64,000 nt of DNA from NCBI GenBank assembly GCA_016290885.1, contig JAEEVN010000004.1:1-64000 (forward strand), in the 5' to 3' direction. The position numbers were made by a program, and so were the translations under genes. The notes under the pieces are model-generated. The model was given only the letters and a program-made list of their open reading frames with translations, did no database searches and was not told the origin of the DNA. Below, one piece after another: positions 50,347-60,374 of the stretch. This DNA is from Caryophanales bacterium. GTDB taxonomy: Bacteria > Bacillota_I > Bacilli_A > RF39 > UBA660. Each line of letters opens with the position of its first letter. Within the stretch, counting starts at the first letter, position 1.

Positions 50347-52985
50347 TTCTTTTTATTATAAACTATTAAACCTACAATTATAGTTACTACTACTAGAATA
50401 ACTCCAGCATACATAATTCTTTGTTTTCCAGTTTGAATGTTTATAATTAATTCTGCGAATGCGCTATCGTCTTCTTTAACAATCTTTTGGTCTATTAATA
50501 CTAATAATCCTGATGCATTACCATATTCATCTATATAGGCAGTTGCAGTATCTTTAGTAGATGCTTTTGTATATCCTGCTGGAGCAACTGTTTCTATGAT
50601 TCTATATGTAGTAGATGGTTCCATTTCGATAAATGTTGCAACTCCTTTTGTTAGAGTGAATTGAATCTTACCATTCTTTTCATCTGCTTTATATATATCA
50701 GCATTTGGATTATAAGTACCATCATTTTCTACTTCAACTAATTTTAAATCAACATATTTTTTAGTCTTTTTATCATATTTTTGAAGTTTATATTTACCTG
50801 TTGTTAATGCATTACCTGCAGTATCTCTTTTATAGAAGTTAAATGAATTTAATGAGTTAGAAATGAATATAGTATCTAATAAATAGTTACCATCAATTGA
50901 AACTCCCTTTTCATCAAGTCCTATAACTACTTTAGTATATACACCCTCACCTTGTGGTAAAACATATGGTGTTGGAGTATATATTTCTTTAAAGTAATAT
51001 GTACCTTCAGGTAAGTTATTAATAGTTATTTTACCATTAGAATTAGTAACATATACATAATTATCTACTGATGCTTGGTCATCTACATATGTATAAAGAC
51101 CTGGAGCATCAACTGTACATTTTAACTTCTCTGATTTATCTTCATTATAAAGTTCAAATTGAACACCTTCAAGTGGATTACCATAACCAGTTTTTTCTAT
51201 ATTTACTTTAGTTATATAGTTAATAATTCTTACATTTCCATCATTTGCAGGAACATAACTATTATTACTATTTTTAACTAATAAATCTCCGTTTACAACC
51301 TTTATATATGTTGTTCTAGCAGCTTCATCCTTTGGTATTCTGTAAGGAGGAAGAACAGCAGTTTCTACTATCTTATATTCTCCATCTTCTAATAATGAAA
51401 TTGAATATGAATATGTAGTAGGAAGATATAAACTAGTAAGACTTCCATTTTCATTATATTCAAATACATTTCCATTTCCTTTGTTAAATTTCATTACTTT
51501 ATCTTTTGAATTTCTTATTTCAAATGTTGCTCCATTAATTGGATTATTTGATTTATCTACCTTTAATATTCTAAAGTTTTTAGCAACATTTGTAACAGTT
51601 AATTCAATAGCACTATTATTATAAGATACTTTAACTAAACCACTTAAGCATGATGTTATATTACCTGCATTATCTTTTCTTGCTTCATCACAAGCAGTAA
51701 TTTTATGAGTTATAGCATCTATCTTAATATTAAAGTCTCTTATTCCAGAATATCCAGAAGGAGTTTTTGATTCTCTAACTCTGTATTCACCACTATAGTT
51801 TAAACTATATTTAGTTGTAGTATTAGAATCTATTGTTACAGAATAATTAGTATTAGTTATATGTGTTAAATTAAATTTAGCTCCATCAATTGATCTTCCA
51901 TCTGCATCAACTTTCTTTATAGAGAAATCTGTATTTTCAGAACTTACATTAAATGAAGCTTTATATATTCTCCATCCAGTACCATAAACCATATCTTGGT
52001 TATCATTTGGATTTTTCTTAAATCTAAAGTATTTGAATGATTCTGTTGTTTCACTAGAAGAAGGTCCAGATCCTCTCTTATAGCTACATGTTATTTTAGC
52101 ATTTTGTATTGTTTCATTAGAAATTAATGTAACAGTACCTGCTCTTTCATCAACAATAGGTGTTGATATCTTAGAATTATCAGATTCACAAGTTGTATAA
52201 TCTCCTATACCAGATACTACTACTTTATATTTCTTGTTTGCATTATCCCATTGCATTGTATAATGATCTTCATTAAATGCAGGTGCAGGTTTTACTTGGT
52301 CTTCTAATCTAGCTGCATTTATATAGCTTGTATAGTAATAATATAAAGTGTTTGGTGTAGTTGGACTACTTGCACCATTTGGTACAATTACTTGATTATA
52401 GAAACTATATTCACCATTCCAATCAGGTTCAATAGTATCAAATGATGTTCTTCCGCCTTCCATAACTTCCCAAACTAGAATTTGCATTGCTATTAATTTA
52501 GTTTGAGCATATTTATCCTCAGTTATTATTGTATCTAATGTCTTTCTTCTTTCAGGATCTGGATTATATCCCCAAAGAAGTAATTTCTTTAATAAATTTA
52601 TTCTTTTTGTTTTTTCTGCTTGAGATAGACTAGAATCAGAGAATTTAATTGAATCTAGTGTATTATATTGTGTTAAATCTCCGTCCCTTATCCAGTCTTT
52701 ACTCATATTTAAACAGTAAGATATATAACGAGTAGACCCATCTACTACTGTGTAGTAGTTCCAGTTACCATATATATGCTTACATGAGAATGAAGCATTA
52801 TTAGCGCATAAATCATGACCATCAGTTGCTTCATACCAGTTTGTAGTAATTAATGATTGGTTTTTAAAAGTATTTAAGCTATCAGAATGATATACTTGGA
52901 ACTTTGGAGCAGCACTTACACTTGTAATACCTACCAGGAAGAATAATACAACTACTAATAATATTTTTGATATTTTTTTCATCAT
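50343..52985 (-). CDS. Surface adhesin: predicted thioester domain plus four SpaA/Cna-B-type domains
   Basis: 880 aa. Signal peptide (about 1-27, ending VSAAPK). The N-terminal domain has the marks of a thioester domain: SYCLN with Cys91 and AMQILVWEV with Gln168, which in this family form a Cys-Gln bond able to attach covalently to host targets. From about 350 four SpaA-like domains follow, each starting with a Lys strand (SIKKVDADG, RILKVDKSN, NIEKTGYG, FYKRDTAG) and ending in an E-box (YRVRESKTPSGY, YKIVETA, YYFKEIYTPTPY, YRIIETVAPAGY), so isopeptide bonds are likely. The end is NIQTG, a hydrophobic helix and KKK: an LPxTG-like variant. The RBS lies in the upstream gene's last codons. Confidence 0.88.
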   Translation of the reverse strand: MMKKISKILLVVVLFFLVGITSVSAAPKFQVYHSDSLNTFKNQSLITTNWYEATDGHDLCANNASFSCKHIYGNWNYYTVVDGSTRYISYCLNMSKDWIRDGDLTQYNTLDSIKFSDSSLSQAEKTKRINLLKKLLLWGYNPDPERRKTLDTIITEDKYAQTKLIAMQILVWEVMEGGRTSFDTIEPDWNGEYSFYNQVIVPNGASSPTTPNTLYYYYTSYINAARLEDQVKPAPAFNEDHYTMQWDNANKKYKVVVSGIGDYTTCESDNSKISTPIVDERAGTVTLISNETIQNAKITCSYKRGSGPSSSETTESFKYFRFKKNPNDNQDMVYGTGWRIYKASFNVSSENTDFSIKKVDADGRSIDGAKFNLTHITNTNYSVTIDSNTTTKYSLNYSGEYRVRESKTPSGYSGIRDFNIKIDAITHKITACDEARKDNAGNITSCLSGLVKVSYNNSAIELTVTNVAKNFRILKVDKSNNPINGATFEIRNSKDKVMKFNKGNGNVFEYNENGSLTSLYLPTTYSYSISLLEDGEYKIVETAVLPPYRIPKDEAARTTYIKVVNGDLLVKNSNNSYVPANDGNVRIINYITKVNIEKTGYGNPLEGVQFELYNEDKSEKLKCTVDAPGLYTYVDDQASVDNYVYVTNSNGKITINNLPEGTYYFKEIYTPTPYVLPQGEGVYTKVVIGLDEKGVSIDGNYLLDTIFISNSLNSFNFYKRDTAGNALTTGKYKLQKYDKKTKKYVDLKLVEVENDGTYNPNADIYKADEKNGKIQFTLTKGVATFIEMEPSTTYRIIETVAPAGYTKASTKDTATAYIDEYGNASGLLVLIDQKIVKEDDSAFAELIINIQTGKQRIMYAGVILVVVTIIVGLIVYNKKK

Positions 52986-52986
52986 A

Positions 52987-55900
52987 TTACTCACCTCCCT
53001 CAGTATTACCAGTGCCTGTATTTAAAGCGCCAAAATCATATACTGGTAATTCTTCGCCCATTAATGTTATATCTCTTGCACTTACTATATTTCTATAAGT
53101 ACCTGCTTCTTTTAAATCTAAATCAAGTACTAATGTGAAATATTGTTTTTCATTAGGTAATAATAATTTTCCAGATAATCCATTGTAATATAATAAATTA
53201 TCATACATTGCCCAATATTGATTTTCTTTTAAACTTGGATTAAATGTCATTCCTGCTGGAGGATTATCTACAATCATTCCAATATATCCTGGGAAGTATT
53301 TTGTATTTTCCACAGTGAATGTATATTTAACTCTTACTTTAGTATCTTTTGGATTAAGTACTGATATTGATACTTGTGTAGCATTTTTATCAGAATAATC
53401 ATAAGTATCTACTTTACCATTCTTAGCAACTTGAACTTCAGTAATGTATTTATTTAATGAAATTGCCATTTCTTTCTTAATTGCAAGTCCTAAGTTAATA
53501 CCAATTTCATTTGATCTACCACTTGGGTTTTCTGATTCAAAGCTTATAATCTTAGAAATTGCTTTATTAGTATTAGGTAATTGAGATGCTTTAGAATTGT
53601 TATTTTCTGAATCAGGAATACTATCACTAGATTTGTTTATACCAGTAACTATATATTTAGTATTATCAACAGTATAACTAACATAATAGTTTCCACTTGC
53701 TAAACCACCAAAATAGTAATTTCCATTTTCTCCAGTTACTGTAGCTCCAACTAATGTATCATTTTCATTAACAAATGTAGTTGGATCTGTTATATCATAA
53801 CCTTCTGGGATATCACCAATTTTATATAATGAAACAGGTATATCTTTTAATTTAGATTCATTTTCTGTATAAATACCATTATAATCATAGTCTTCAAATA
53901 CAAATCCTGAAATTGTTCTTGCATAAATAGATGTTACTGATGATGATGAAGCATAATTTGCTTTTACATTCATTGATTCATCACAGTAATCTGGGTTTTC
54001 TGCTGGATTTTGGCAATCAGCATTATATCCATCAGGTTTTTGTGCTAGTATATGGAATTTGTTATAGAATACATTACCATCACTAGAACCAACTGTTTCT
54101 ACATTTACAGTTAATCCTTCATTAGAACCAAAGTATGTTCCATAAGTAAATGGTGTATCTTTTACTACTTTTATTGCTATAACATTTGATACTGGTGTAT
54201 TTGGGTCTTCCCATGCTTTCCAGATTGCTGATGGTTCAGCATCTACTCTCATTTCATCCGCAATTATATTTGATGGATTTCCAGTTGTAGCATAGTAGAA
54301 TTTATATGTATTTGTATCTACTGTTCCAACAAAATTTACTTTATATTTTGTTATTCCTATATTTGAACTCATATCAACAGATAAATCTCCATCATATGGT
54401 AAAACATAGTATAGAGTTGCATTTGGATAAGTATATCCTCCTGCTACTGTTGTTTCTGAGTGGTTATAAGCTAACATATTAAATGTATAGCTTCCATTCT
54501 TTTCAATATTCTTTGGTGTAGATGAAGCTTTTGTTATTACTGCTGATGAGTTATATAAAGTTATAGTATTTAATTCATTTGATCTTTCTACTAATGATGA
54601 TATTGGATAGAATATTGTTGAAATAACTCCACCTTCATCATCAGCCATATGTTTAACTGCTTTAAAATCAACTGTTGTAAATATTTCTGGTTGAACCGCA
54701 TTTGGTGTATTAATTAAATCAATATCTGCATATACTACAAAATTAGATAATATACCTTTTTGTAGATTTGATATTTCATCCTCAGTCATACCTTCAGTTT
54801 CTGCAGATAAAGCATAATGATATACTACATAGTTAGCATCAACTGCAGGTGTGCCTTTACCAAGTGCACCATATATACTAGATAAAAGTATAGTATCTGT
54901 AGTATATGGTTTTTCATTTTGGTTACCATAGTTAGATTCTATATACATATATTCAGGCATGTATATATCTACATAAATAGTATCATATCTTAAATCTGTA
55001 TCACTTCTAGAAGCATTTGCATTAATTTTTAATGCTATTGGATAATAATAGAATTGACTTTCTGGTTGAGTTAAATCTATTGATTTATGTGCGCTTATTA
55101 CTGGTTTAGTAGCTTTAATACCAGAAACTATAATTGAAGCTCCTGATGTTGCACATCTATCACTTATACATGCATTATTATTTCTTGTAACTAAATATCT
55201 ATTTGTGAAATCATATACTGATTTAACAAAGTTACTAGAATTAGTTAATAATGTTTCTCCACTATATGCTTCATTACCTAGATATCTATAATCATTACTA
55301 TTCTTACCATATGCAGTAGCACTTGTTGTAATTTGATATACATTATTAGCTAAAGTATATTCATCAACTACTGTACCATATAATTCTATAGTTCCAGAAG
55401 CTCCTGGTTCTATATACTCTGTGTTATAAGAAATATATGTTGATTTAACAACTAATGGTCCTTTTGTTGATTCGATAGGATTTCCATCAATATCATTTTC
55501 AGATACTGGTGAATATGCCCATTTAACTGTATTCTTTTCTACTATACATGGTCCACCATATAAATTCATTAATTGTTCTTTTGTTAATGAACTAACTGAT
55601 GCTGGACAATTTGATGGAGCATTAGCAGCTATTTCAAAATAGTTACTATTCCATTCACCAAATCCAAAATATACTTTTGGATGTGCTGTTCCATCATTAT
55701 CTATTTTAATTGAAGGAGTTGAAGTAATTTCTCCTGCAACAAAGTCATATCCTTTATTTGAATCTTTATCATTTATTAATTTAAATACATCATTATCTAT
55801 TTTTACATAGTTAGTTAAACTTGTTAATCCATCTCCTAAAGATGTAGATCTACTTGAATAATCAAATTTAGTTTTTAATATAAAATCTGATCCATAGTTT

Positions 55901-57189
55901 AGAACTGCTTTACCATATTCTAAAGCATCTCCCATAGTTTCAGAAGTTAAACTACTTTCATAAACATCAATATTAGAAGAATAATTTCCTAATATATAAT
56001 CATATGAATCTAATATTTGAACATTAGTTACTGTATCAGCACTATTATTTTTATTTCCAGTTAATGTAACAACTATATCTGCATAATCATGATCTCCTCT
56101 AGTTGCTAATGTAGATAAGAAATAATTTGTTGAGAAATAATAGAATTGAACTTCAGAGTTTTCTGTATATGCATTTACTAAATAATCTTTTATGTTATTA
56201 ACATTAATAGTTAAAATACCATCATTTAATGAACTAGTTATATCTCCATTATTTATTTCTGGCATTTCTCTACCATTTGTATCTATATTTATTTTATAAT
56301 CATCTGTACTAGAATAAGTTCTATAAACTCTTTCAGAATTTTCATTAAATGTTAATTTTGTATCATCTGAATTAGTTATAGTCATAGTTATAGATTTTGG
56401 AACTATTAAACCTCTAATTCCTTTATCACCATAAGTTTTTAAGCCCATTAATAACCCAACAGGTACTGTTCTATCTTTCTTAGTACCAGAATACATATTA
56501 ACAAAGTATTCTTCTCTACCAGTAATAGTTACATCACAAGCAGAAGAATCAGCTAATTCACAAGATATATCTCCTGGTAAAGTACTAACAGTTTTAATAC
56601 TTGGTGTATCTTGATCTGTTGTTTCTTTTATAAATATTAATGGTTTAATGCTATTATTAGTAGTTATATCATTTGTATTAATACTTTCTAAATAGAAATC
56701 AAATGTTGATGGATCATTTAATGCTTGAATTTGAACTTCAAAGCTTCCATAGTAATATGTATTACCATCGAATGTTAATACATTTTCAGCATCCATTCTT
56801 TCATCCATTCTTACTGTAACATTTTCACCATATTTTAGAGTCGCTTCATAAGAAGTAGGAACTAATACTTCTACTAATACTTTTCTTCCTTCAATATTAT
56901 GAGAAGTTGTTTGACCATCTTTTTCCATTAATCTATATTCAACGGAATACTTTATATTATCAAATGTTCTTACTCTCTTGTTTGAATTACTAGAGTCATT
57001 ACCTGCATCATCATTCAAATCGAATGCTCCTGCACCATCCTCTATACCAACAATTTTTTTGCTAGTAACAGTAAATTTATTATCATCCCCAGCATCTGCC
57101 AATACAAAGAAATATATTGGAACAAATACTATTGCTAGTGAAACAATAATAGTAACTAGTAATATGTGTTTTCTATAACTTTTATCCAT
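52987..57189 (-). CDS. Giant secreted surface protein with an SdrD-B-type domain, 1400 aa
   Basis: An N-terminal membrane segment or signal (about 8-32) leads to a long series of beta-sandwich, DUF11-like domains rich in Asn, Thr, Ser and Tyr. At about 1090-1185 there is an SdrD-B-type domain (SGFVFEDYDYNGIYTENESKLKDIPVSLY in outline, with D-x-N-G and GNYYFGGLASGNYYV). The C-terminal domain (about 1220-1390) is again DUF11-like. No C-terminal sorting signal: it ends GNTEGGE. It is the first gene of a two-gene operon; its stop is 1 bp before the ATG of the thioester adhesin, so translation is coupled and the two may act together at the surface. Confidence 0.85.
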   Translation of the reverse strand: MDKSYRKHILLVTIIVSLAIVFVPIYFFVLADAGDDNKFTVTSKKIVGIEDGAGAFDLNDDAGNDSSNSNKRVRTFDNIKYSVEYRLMEKDGQTTSHNIEGRKVLVEVLVPTSYEATLKYGENVTVRMDERMDAENVLTFDGNTYYYGSFEVQIQALNDPSTFDFYLESINTNDITTNNSIKPLIFIKETTDQDTPSIKTVSTLPGDISCELADSSACDVTITGREEYFVNMYSGTKKDRTVPVGLLMGLKTYGDKGIRGLIVPKSITMTITNSDDTKLTFNENSERVYRTYSSTDDYKINIDTNGREMPEINNGDITSSLNDGILTINVNNIKDYLVNAYTENSEVQFYYFSTNYFLSTLATRGDHDYADIVVTLTGNKNNSADTVTNVQILDSYDYILGNYSSNIDVYESSLTSETMGDALEYGKAVLNYGSDFILKTKFDYSSRSTSLGDGLTSLTNYVKIDNDVFKLINDKDSNKGYDFVAGEITSTPSIKIDNDGTAHPKVYFGFGEWNSNYFEIAANAPSNCPASVSSLTKEQLMNLYGGPCIVEKNTVKWAYSPVSENDIDGNPIESTKGPLVVKSTYISYNTEYIEPGASGTIELYGTVVDEYTLANNVYQITTSATAYGKNSNDYRYLGNEAYSGETLLTNSSNFVKSVYDFTNRYLVTRNNNACISDRCATSGASIIVSGIKATKPVISAHKSIDLTQPESQFYYYPIALKINANASRSDTDLRYDTIYVDIYMPEYMYIESNYGNQNEKPYTTDTILLSSIYGALGKGTPAVDANYVVYHYALSAETEGMTEDEISNLQKGILSNFVVYADIDLINTPNAVQPEIFTTVDFKAVKHMADDEGGVISTIFYPISSLVERSNELNTITLYNSSAVITKASSTPKNIEKNGSYTFNMLAYNHSETTVAGGYTYPNATLYYVLPYDGDLSVDMSSNIGITKYKVNFVGTVDTNTYKFYYATTGNPSNIIADEMRVDAEPSAIWKAWEDPNTPVSNVIAIKVVKDTPFTYGTYFGSNEGLTVNVETVGSSDGNVFYNKFHILAQKPDGYNADCQNPAENPDYCDESMNVKANYASSSSVTSIYARTISGFVFEDYDYNGIYTENESKLKDIPVSLYKIGDIPEGYDITDPTTFVNENDTLVGATVTGENGNYYFGGLASGNYYVSYTVDNTKYIVTGINKSSDSIPDSENNNSKASQLPNTNKAISKIISFESENPSGRSNEIGINLGLAIKKEMAISLNKYITEVQVAKNGKVDTYDYSDKNATQVSISVLNPKDTKVRVKYTFTVENTKYFPGYIGMIVDNPPAGMTFNPSLKENQYWAMYDNLLYYNGLSGKLLLPNEKQYFTLVLDLDLKEAGTYRNIVSARDITLMGEELPVYDFGALNTGTGNTEGGE

Positions 57190-57323
57190 AGTAACCTCCT
57201 ATGATTATTATTCTATTCTATATATAATTAAAACATTTTTTTTGTAAAAAAGCAATAAAAATGGCGTAAATCACGCTTTATTATTTTGATAAAATATTAT
57301 ATAATATTCTAGGAGATGATAAA

Positions 57324-58121
57324 ATGTTAGCAATACAATATTTAGTATTAGGTTTAATACAAGGATTAACTGAAACAATACCTGTTTCATCAAGTGGTCA
57401 TTTAATGATTTTTAAAAGATTAATGGATGCAAACATTGATTATAATACTATAGCAATTATGACTAATTTTGGTTCTTTAGTAGCTATAATCATTTTATTT
57501 AGAAAGGATATATTTAGATTAATAAAGAATTTCTTTAAATATATTAAAACTAAAGATAGTTCTATCAAAAGTGATTTCAATTATTGCTGGATGATAGTAC
57601 TTGGATGTATACCAGCAGGATTAATGGGATTAGTTGTTAGTAAATTAGATTTATTTGAAAAAATAGAAAACAATATTAAAGTTGTTGGAATATCTTTAAT
57701 AGTTACAGCTATTCTATTATTTATTGTTAGAAACTTTAATGGTAAAAAAGATGATTCTAAACTAGGTATTAAAGAAGCTTTAGTAGTTGGATGTTTCCAA
57801 ATACTAGGATTATTCCCTGGTATAAGTAGAAGTGGATCTACTATAGTAGGTGGTATGACTGCCGGTTTAAAAAGAGATACAGCATTTAAATATTCATTTA
57901 TGTTGTATATTCCTTTATCACTTGCAGCAATGGTTTTAGAATTAACTGATATTAGTATTTCAAAAGAATTAATTTTATTCTATATAGCAGCTACTATAGT
58001 AGCTGGAATTGCTACATTCTTAGTAACTAAATGGTTTAGAAGAATCGTAGTAAAAGGAAAACTAATATACTTTTCAATATATTGTTTATTAGTAGGATTA
58101 CTTGTTTTATTATTCCTATAA
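57324..58121 (+). CDS. uppP: Undecaprenyl-diphosphatase UppP (BacA)
   Basis: 265-aa membrane enzyme recycling the C55 lipid carrier for wall synthesis. Motifs: GLTETIPVSSSGHLMIFK (E-x3-P-x-S-S-S-G-H) and FPGISRSGSTIVGGM (P-G-x-S-R-S-G-x-T). Seven or eight hydrophobic helices. Divergent from the 1400-aa surface protein gene; TATAAT and AGGAG precede the ATG. Confidence 0.96.
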   Translation: MLAIQYLVLGLIQGLTETIPVSSSGHLMIFKRLMDANIDYNTIAIMTNFGSLVAIIILFRKDIFRLIKNFFKYIKTKDSSIKSDFNYCWMIVLGCIPAGLMGLVVSKLDLFEKIENNIKVVGISLIVTAILLFIVRNFNGKKDDSKLGIKEALVVGCFQILGLFPGISRSGSTIVGGMTAGLKRDTAFKYSFMLYIPLSLAAMVLELTDISISKELILFYIAATIVAGIATFLVTKWFRRIVVKGKLIYFSIYCLLVGLLVLLFL

Positions 58122-58147
58122 AAAAACTACCAAATGGTAGTTTTTTT
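58121..58147. terminator. Bidirectional terminator between uppP and rmuC
   Basis: AACTACCA / TGGTAGTT stem with A and T runs on both sides; the convergent genes end on either flank. Confidence 0.85.
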
Positions 58148-59222
58148 ATTCCTCTTCTTTCATTTCTATTTCTTTTATATCTACTTTATTAATACTATCA
58201 AATCTCTTTGATATTTTTTCTGTAGTAGTATGAATATCAAGTACATCTTTATTAACTGATTCAATAGATCTAGATAATTTATCCCATCTATCTCTATATC
58301 TTCCAAACTCGATAGATAATTTTTGTAATTCTTCTTGAATTATCTTAGCGTATTTATCTCTTTCTTGATTTTTAATTATTACTTCGATAGTAGTTAAAGT
58401 ACTCATTAATGTAGTTGGAGATGTAATCCATACTCTTTTTTTATAAGCATATTCAATTATATCATCATGATATGCATTTAATTCTGCAAATATAGCTTCT
58501 GCCGGTAAAAACATAATTGCTTGATCAGATGTAACACCTGGAATTATGTATTTAGAAGCAATTGCATCTATATGTTTTTTAACATCATTTTTAAATAATT
58601 TAGAAGCAGCTTCTCTAGATAATTTATCTTGATTCTTATCAACCATTATTCTATAGTTTTCAAGCGGGAATTTAGAGTCTATTGCAATAGTACCTAATGG
58701 TTCTGGTGCAAATAAAACTGCATCTGCTATTGATCCATTTTCAAATGTATATTGTAATTGATATACTTTATCATTCGAATCTCCAAATACCGAAGATAAT
58801 ATATGAGTTAAATTAACTTCTCCAAATATACCTCTACTCTTTTTATCTGTTAATATACCTTGTAGAGATACTATATCTGTAGATAGACTATCTATTTTCT
58901 TTTGAGCTTCATCGATTTTAGCTAATTTTTCTAATACATTATTAAATGTTTTATTAGTCTTCTCAAAGTTCTCATCTAATCTTTCATTAACCCTATCATT
59001 AATAAGATTAAGTCTATTATCCATTCTTTCACTTTGTTTATTAAAATCATCATTTAAATTTCTTGTAATATCAGTCTTAAAATCACCTAGTTCTCTAGTA
59101 ACATTATTTTCTAGATTACCTAGTCTTTCTGTTATTTTACCCTCATTAATATTTTTAAATAAAGATATTATTACTAGTACTAAAATAACTGCTAATACAC
59201 CTATAATAATATAATCTAACAT
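58146..59222 (-). CDS. rmuC: RmuC family protein
   Basis: 358 aa. N-terminal membrane helix (about 3-22), coiled coil (about 30-130) and the RmuC nuclease-like domain: SRGIFGEVNLTHILSSVFG, IAIDSKFPLENYRIM, FLPAEAIFAELNAY and SPTTLMSTLTTIE. The family limits DNA inversions or rearrangements, biochemistry unclear. Coded 8 bp after the Nudix gene, probably one transcript with it and the DedA gene. Confidence 0.94.
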   Translation of the reverse strand: MLDYIIIGVLAVILVLVIISLFKNINEGKITERLGNLENNVTRELGDFKTDITRNLNDDFNKQSERMDNRLNLINDRVNERLDENFEKTNKTFNNVLEKLAKIDEAQKKIDSLSTDIVSLQGILTDKKSRGIFGEVNLTHILSSVFGDSNDKVYQLQYTFENGSIADAVLFAPEPLGTIAIDSKFPLENYRIMVDKNQDKLSREAASKLFKNDVKKHIDAIASKYIIPGVTSDQAIMFLPAEAIFAELNAYHDDIIEYAYKKRVWITSPTTLMSTLTTIEVIIKNQERDKYAKIIQEELQKLSIEFGRYRDRWDKLSRSIESVNKDVLDIHTTTEKISKRFDSINKVDIKEIEMKEEE

Positions 59223-59230
59223 ACAACCTC

Positions 59231-59743
59231 CTATTTAATTATTTCATCAAACATTTTTACTACTAAATTTCTATATTCAAGATCATGTGGAGCAAATTCA
59301 TCAGAGAATAATAGCTCTTTAAATTCATCATAAGTAAACCATTTAACTTCTGATACTTCTGATTCTTGTAATTTAAAATCATTAGTATTTAATCTTAATA
59401 AATAAACTTGTGCTAATTCATAACCCGGTTCATATATGTATTCAAACATAAATTTATAATCAGATTCTTTTGTTTTAACACCTAATTCCTCATATGTTTC
59501 TCTTATTGCACCTTCAAGTGATGTTTCACCAGCACGAACATGTCCTGCACTAGGCATATCCCATGTATACGGATATTTCTTCTTTCCGGATTTTCTTTGA
59601 ACTAATATTTCATTATTATCGTTTATGATCCATATCCAAACAGGTTTATGATAAAAACCTGGATTTTCGCTATGACAAACAGATTTTTCTTTAGTACCTA
59701 AATATTTACCTTCTCTTGTGTATATATCAAATATTTCTTCCAT
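59231..59743 (-). CDS. Nudix hydrolase, isopentenyl-diphosphate-isomerase-like subgroup
   Basis: 170 aa with Nudix box GHVRAGETSLEGAIRETYEELG (about 63-84). The N-terminus EEIFDIYTREGKYLGTKEKS and WIWIINDNNEILVQRKSGKKKYPYTWDMPSAGH follow the IDI/YfcD-like Nudix subgroup. Many such proteins are not isomerases, so a true IDI role is unproven. ATG 59743 after AAAGGTGAAATA is preferred over an in-frame start overlapping the DedA stop. Confidence 0.85.
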   Translation of the reverse strand: MEEIFDIYTREGKYLGTKEKSVCHSENPGFYHKPVWIWIINDNNEILVQRKSGKKKYPYTWDMPSAGHVRAGETSLEGAIRETYEELGVKTKESDYKFMFEYIYEPGYELAQVYLLRLNTNDFKLQESEVSEVKWFTYDEFKELLFSDEFAPHDLEYRNLVVKMFDEIIK

Positions 59744-59753
59744 TATTTCACCT

Positions 59754-60314
59754 TTAGTCATTATTTATAAATTTATTAACTACCATACTAACTAAGTAAG
59801 TAATAATAAGCATTATTGCTATTTTAACAAGTATAGTCCAATCTGTTAAACTCTCTTTTAAACTTGCTCCTATAAAGGACCAGAAATATATCATAGGTAA
59901 TTTACCTATTAATACTGCTATCATAAATTTTTTAAAATCATATCCTGTTAAACCTGCTGCTATATTAATAGCAAAAGCTGGAGTAAAAGGAATTGCTAAA
60001 ATAACCACTAATACTGGTAGTTTTGTCTTTCTTAATTTCTTTTTTAAATCTCTAACTTTTTGATTACCTTTATATTTTTTTTCAAAATAATTATTAAATT
60101 TACTGCATAGATAATACGCACACATACATCCTACTACTGTCCCAAAATATGAAACAATGAATCCTGCTATATTTCCATAAGTAAATATATTTACTGCAAC
60201 AAATACAGATAATGGTAATACTGGAATCATAGATTCTAGAAAAACTAATAAGAATCCTGAAATATATCCAAATTGACCAACAAAATTTGTTAAAGTATTT
60301 ATTAGTTCACCCAT
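59754..60314 (-). CDS. DedA/VTT-domain membrane protein
   Basis: 186 aa, four or five membrane segments. VTT-type core: FLESMIPVLPLSVFVAVNIFTYG, FGTVVGCMCAYYLCSKFNNYFEKK, and the re-entrant loop LAIPFTPAFAINIAAGLTGY. DedA/VTT proteins move lipids such as undecaprenyl phosphate across the membrane; the C55 phosphatase gene uppP is 2 kb away. First gene of a DedA-Nudix-rmuC unit. Confidence 0.88.
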   Translation of the reverse strand: MGELINTLTNFVGQFGYISGFLLVFLESMIPVLPLSVFVAVNIFTYGNIAGFIVSYFGTVVGCMCAYYLCSKFNNYFEKKYKGNQKVRDLKKKLRKTKLPVLVVILAIPFTPAFAINIAAGLTGYDFKKFMIAVLIGKLPMIYFWSFIGASLKESLTDWTILVKIAIMLIITYLVSMVVNKFINND

Positions 60315-60343
60315 TTCTATTCCTCCATATATATTATAGCATA

Positions 60344-60374
60344 AAAAAATAAGTTATTTTAAATAACTTATTCA
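60344..60374 (-). terminator. Intrinsic terminator after dnaD
   Basis: AATAAGTTATTT / AAATAACTTATT palindrome, T run on the minus strand, overlapping the end of dnaD. Confidence 0.7.
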
